From: JAUUSJ01 sp051880475
GTDB lineage: Bacteria > Bacillota > Clostridia > Lachnospirales > Lachnospiraceae
Length of the DNA: 60,612 nucleotides
Assembly (NCBI GenBank): GCA_051880475.1
Contig: JBJEOA010000019.1
Location: forward strand, 1-60,612
Reading direction: 5' to 3'
The translations under genes were made by a program, and so were the position numbers. This document shows positions 60,547-60,612 of this stretch, in pieces; position 1 is the first letter of the stretch; each line of letters opens with the position of its first letter. Below the pieces are notes generated by a model. That model had not been told where the DNA came from and searched no databases. It saw only the letters and a list, made by a program, of their open reading frames with translations.

Positions 60547-60612
60547 AAAATTAACGGTTCGCATTTTAAGCTGCGAAGCACTTAAATTAAAGGTTCACAT
60601 TCAAAGTAGTGA
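60547..60612 (-). ncRNA. toxI: ToxI-like antitoxin RNA repeats (partial, cut by window end)
   Basis: On minus, one full 36-nt unit (60570-60605) is followed by a partial unit. Both begin TT-xx-AATG-x-GAACC-x-TTAATTT, with only four changes in 22 bases. The full unit goes on AAGTGCTTCGCAGC. The array continues beyond the window, so its repeat number and promoter are not visible. The 36-nt period equals that known for ToxI. Confidence 0.8.

Noticed and set aside
1..60612. CRISPR arrays, tRNA and rRNA genes
   Set aside because: No regularly spaced repeat-spacer series, no tRNA-like GGTTCGA arms with a matching acceptor and no rRNA sequence were seen by eye. The 36-nt repeats at the right end are contiguous and belong to ToxI.

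Overview
The window is chromosomal DNA of a low-GC Firmicute. Enzyme types, gene order and codon use (AT-rich, strong AGGAGG ribosome binding sites, TTGACA/TATAAT promoters) fit an anaerobic gut clostridium, most likely Lachnospiraceae. This placement rests on family knowledge, not on a marker gene. Almost all genes lie on the minus strand; only glycerate kinase, a MATE exporter, a BASS-family transporter and some remnants are on plus. No rRNA, tRNA or CRISPR array was seen.

Layout. 0.1-6.3 kb: an oligopeptide ABC importer (oppB-C-D-F-A) with a promoter and a terminator-like hairpin in its leader. 6.5-9 kb: a CdaR-type regulator divergent from glycerate kinase. 9.2-13.5 kb: a CPBP membrane protease, two paralogous XRE regulators, a degenerate acetylglutamate kinase homologue, a Cof-type phosphatase and YqeY. 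13.7-19.5 kb: a remnant of uracil phosphoribosyltransferase, two overlapping aminotransferase genes behind an attenuator-like leader, an NhaC-type antiporter and a MATE exporter. 19.6-30.7 kb: a sulfur block. It holds metY and a ten-gene operon for sulfate uptake (sbp-cysT-cysW-cysA), APS reduction (aprA-aprB), sulfate activation (cysD-cysN) and nadA. metY and the operon share an identical promoter-proximal element. 30.8-36 kb: ROK sugar kinase, beta-mannosidase, and a T-box-controlled BASS transporter. 36-42.3 kb: alanine/glycine symporter behind a glycine riboswitch, MarR plus citrate synthase, groESL under CIRCE, and a second MarR. 42.5-48.9 kb: a membrane diguanylate cyclase, a protein kinase fused to an extracellular M15 peptidase, bioB behind two BirA operators, and a DUF2130 protein. 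49-56.7 kb: a GNAT gene behind a strongly structured leader, a hybrid sensor kinase paired with a solute-binding lipoprotein, a NifX-like protein and a DUF134 protein. 56.7-60.6 kb: an accessory zone with hairpin repeats, an EcsC-like protein, a collapsed YefM-YoeB module, an IS982-type transposase remnant, and a type III (ToxIN-like) toxin-antitoxin locus cut by the window end.

The main themes are nutrient uptake and amino acid/sulfur metabolism under many RNA-level controls (T-box, glycine riboswitch, three unassigned terminator leaders), followed by an eroding mobile-element region. The items most worth attention are the kinase-M15 peptidase fusion, the structured RNA before the GNAT gene, the shared sulfur element, and the ToxIN locus at the right edge.
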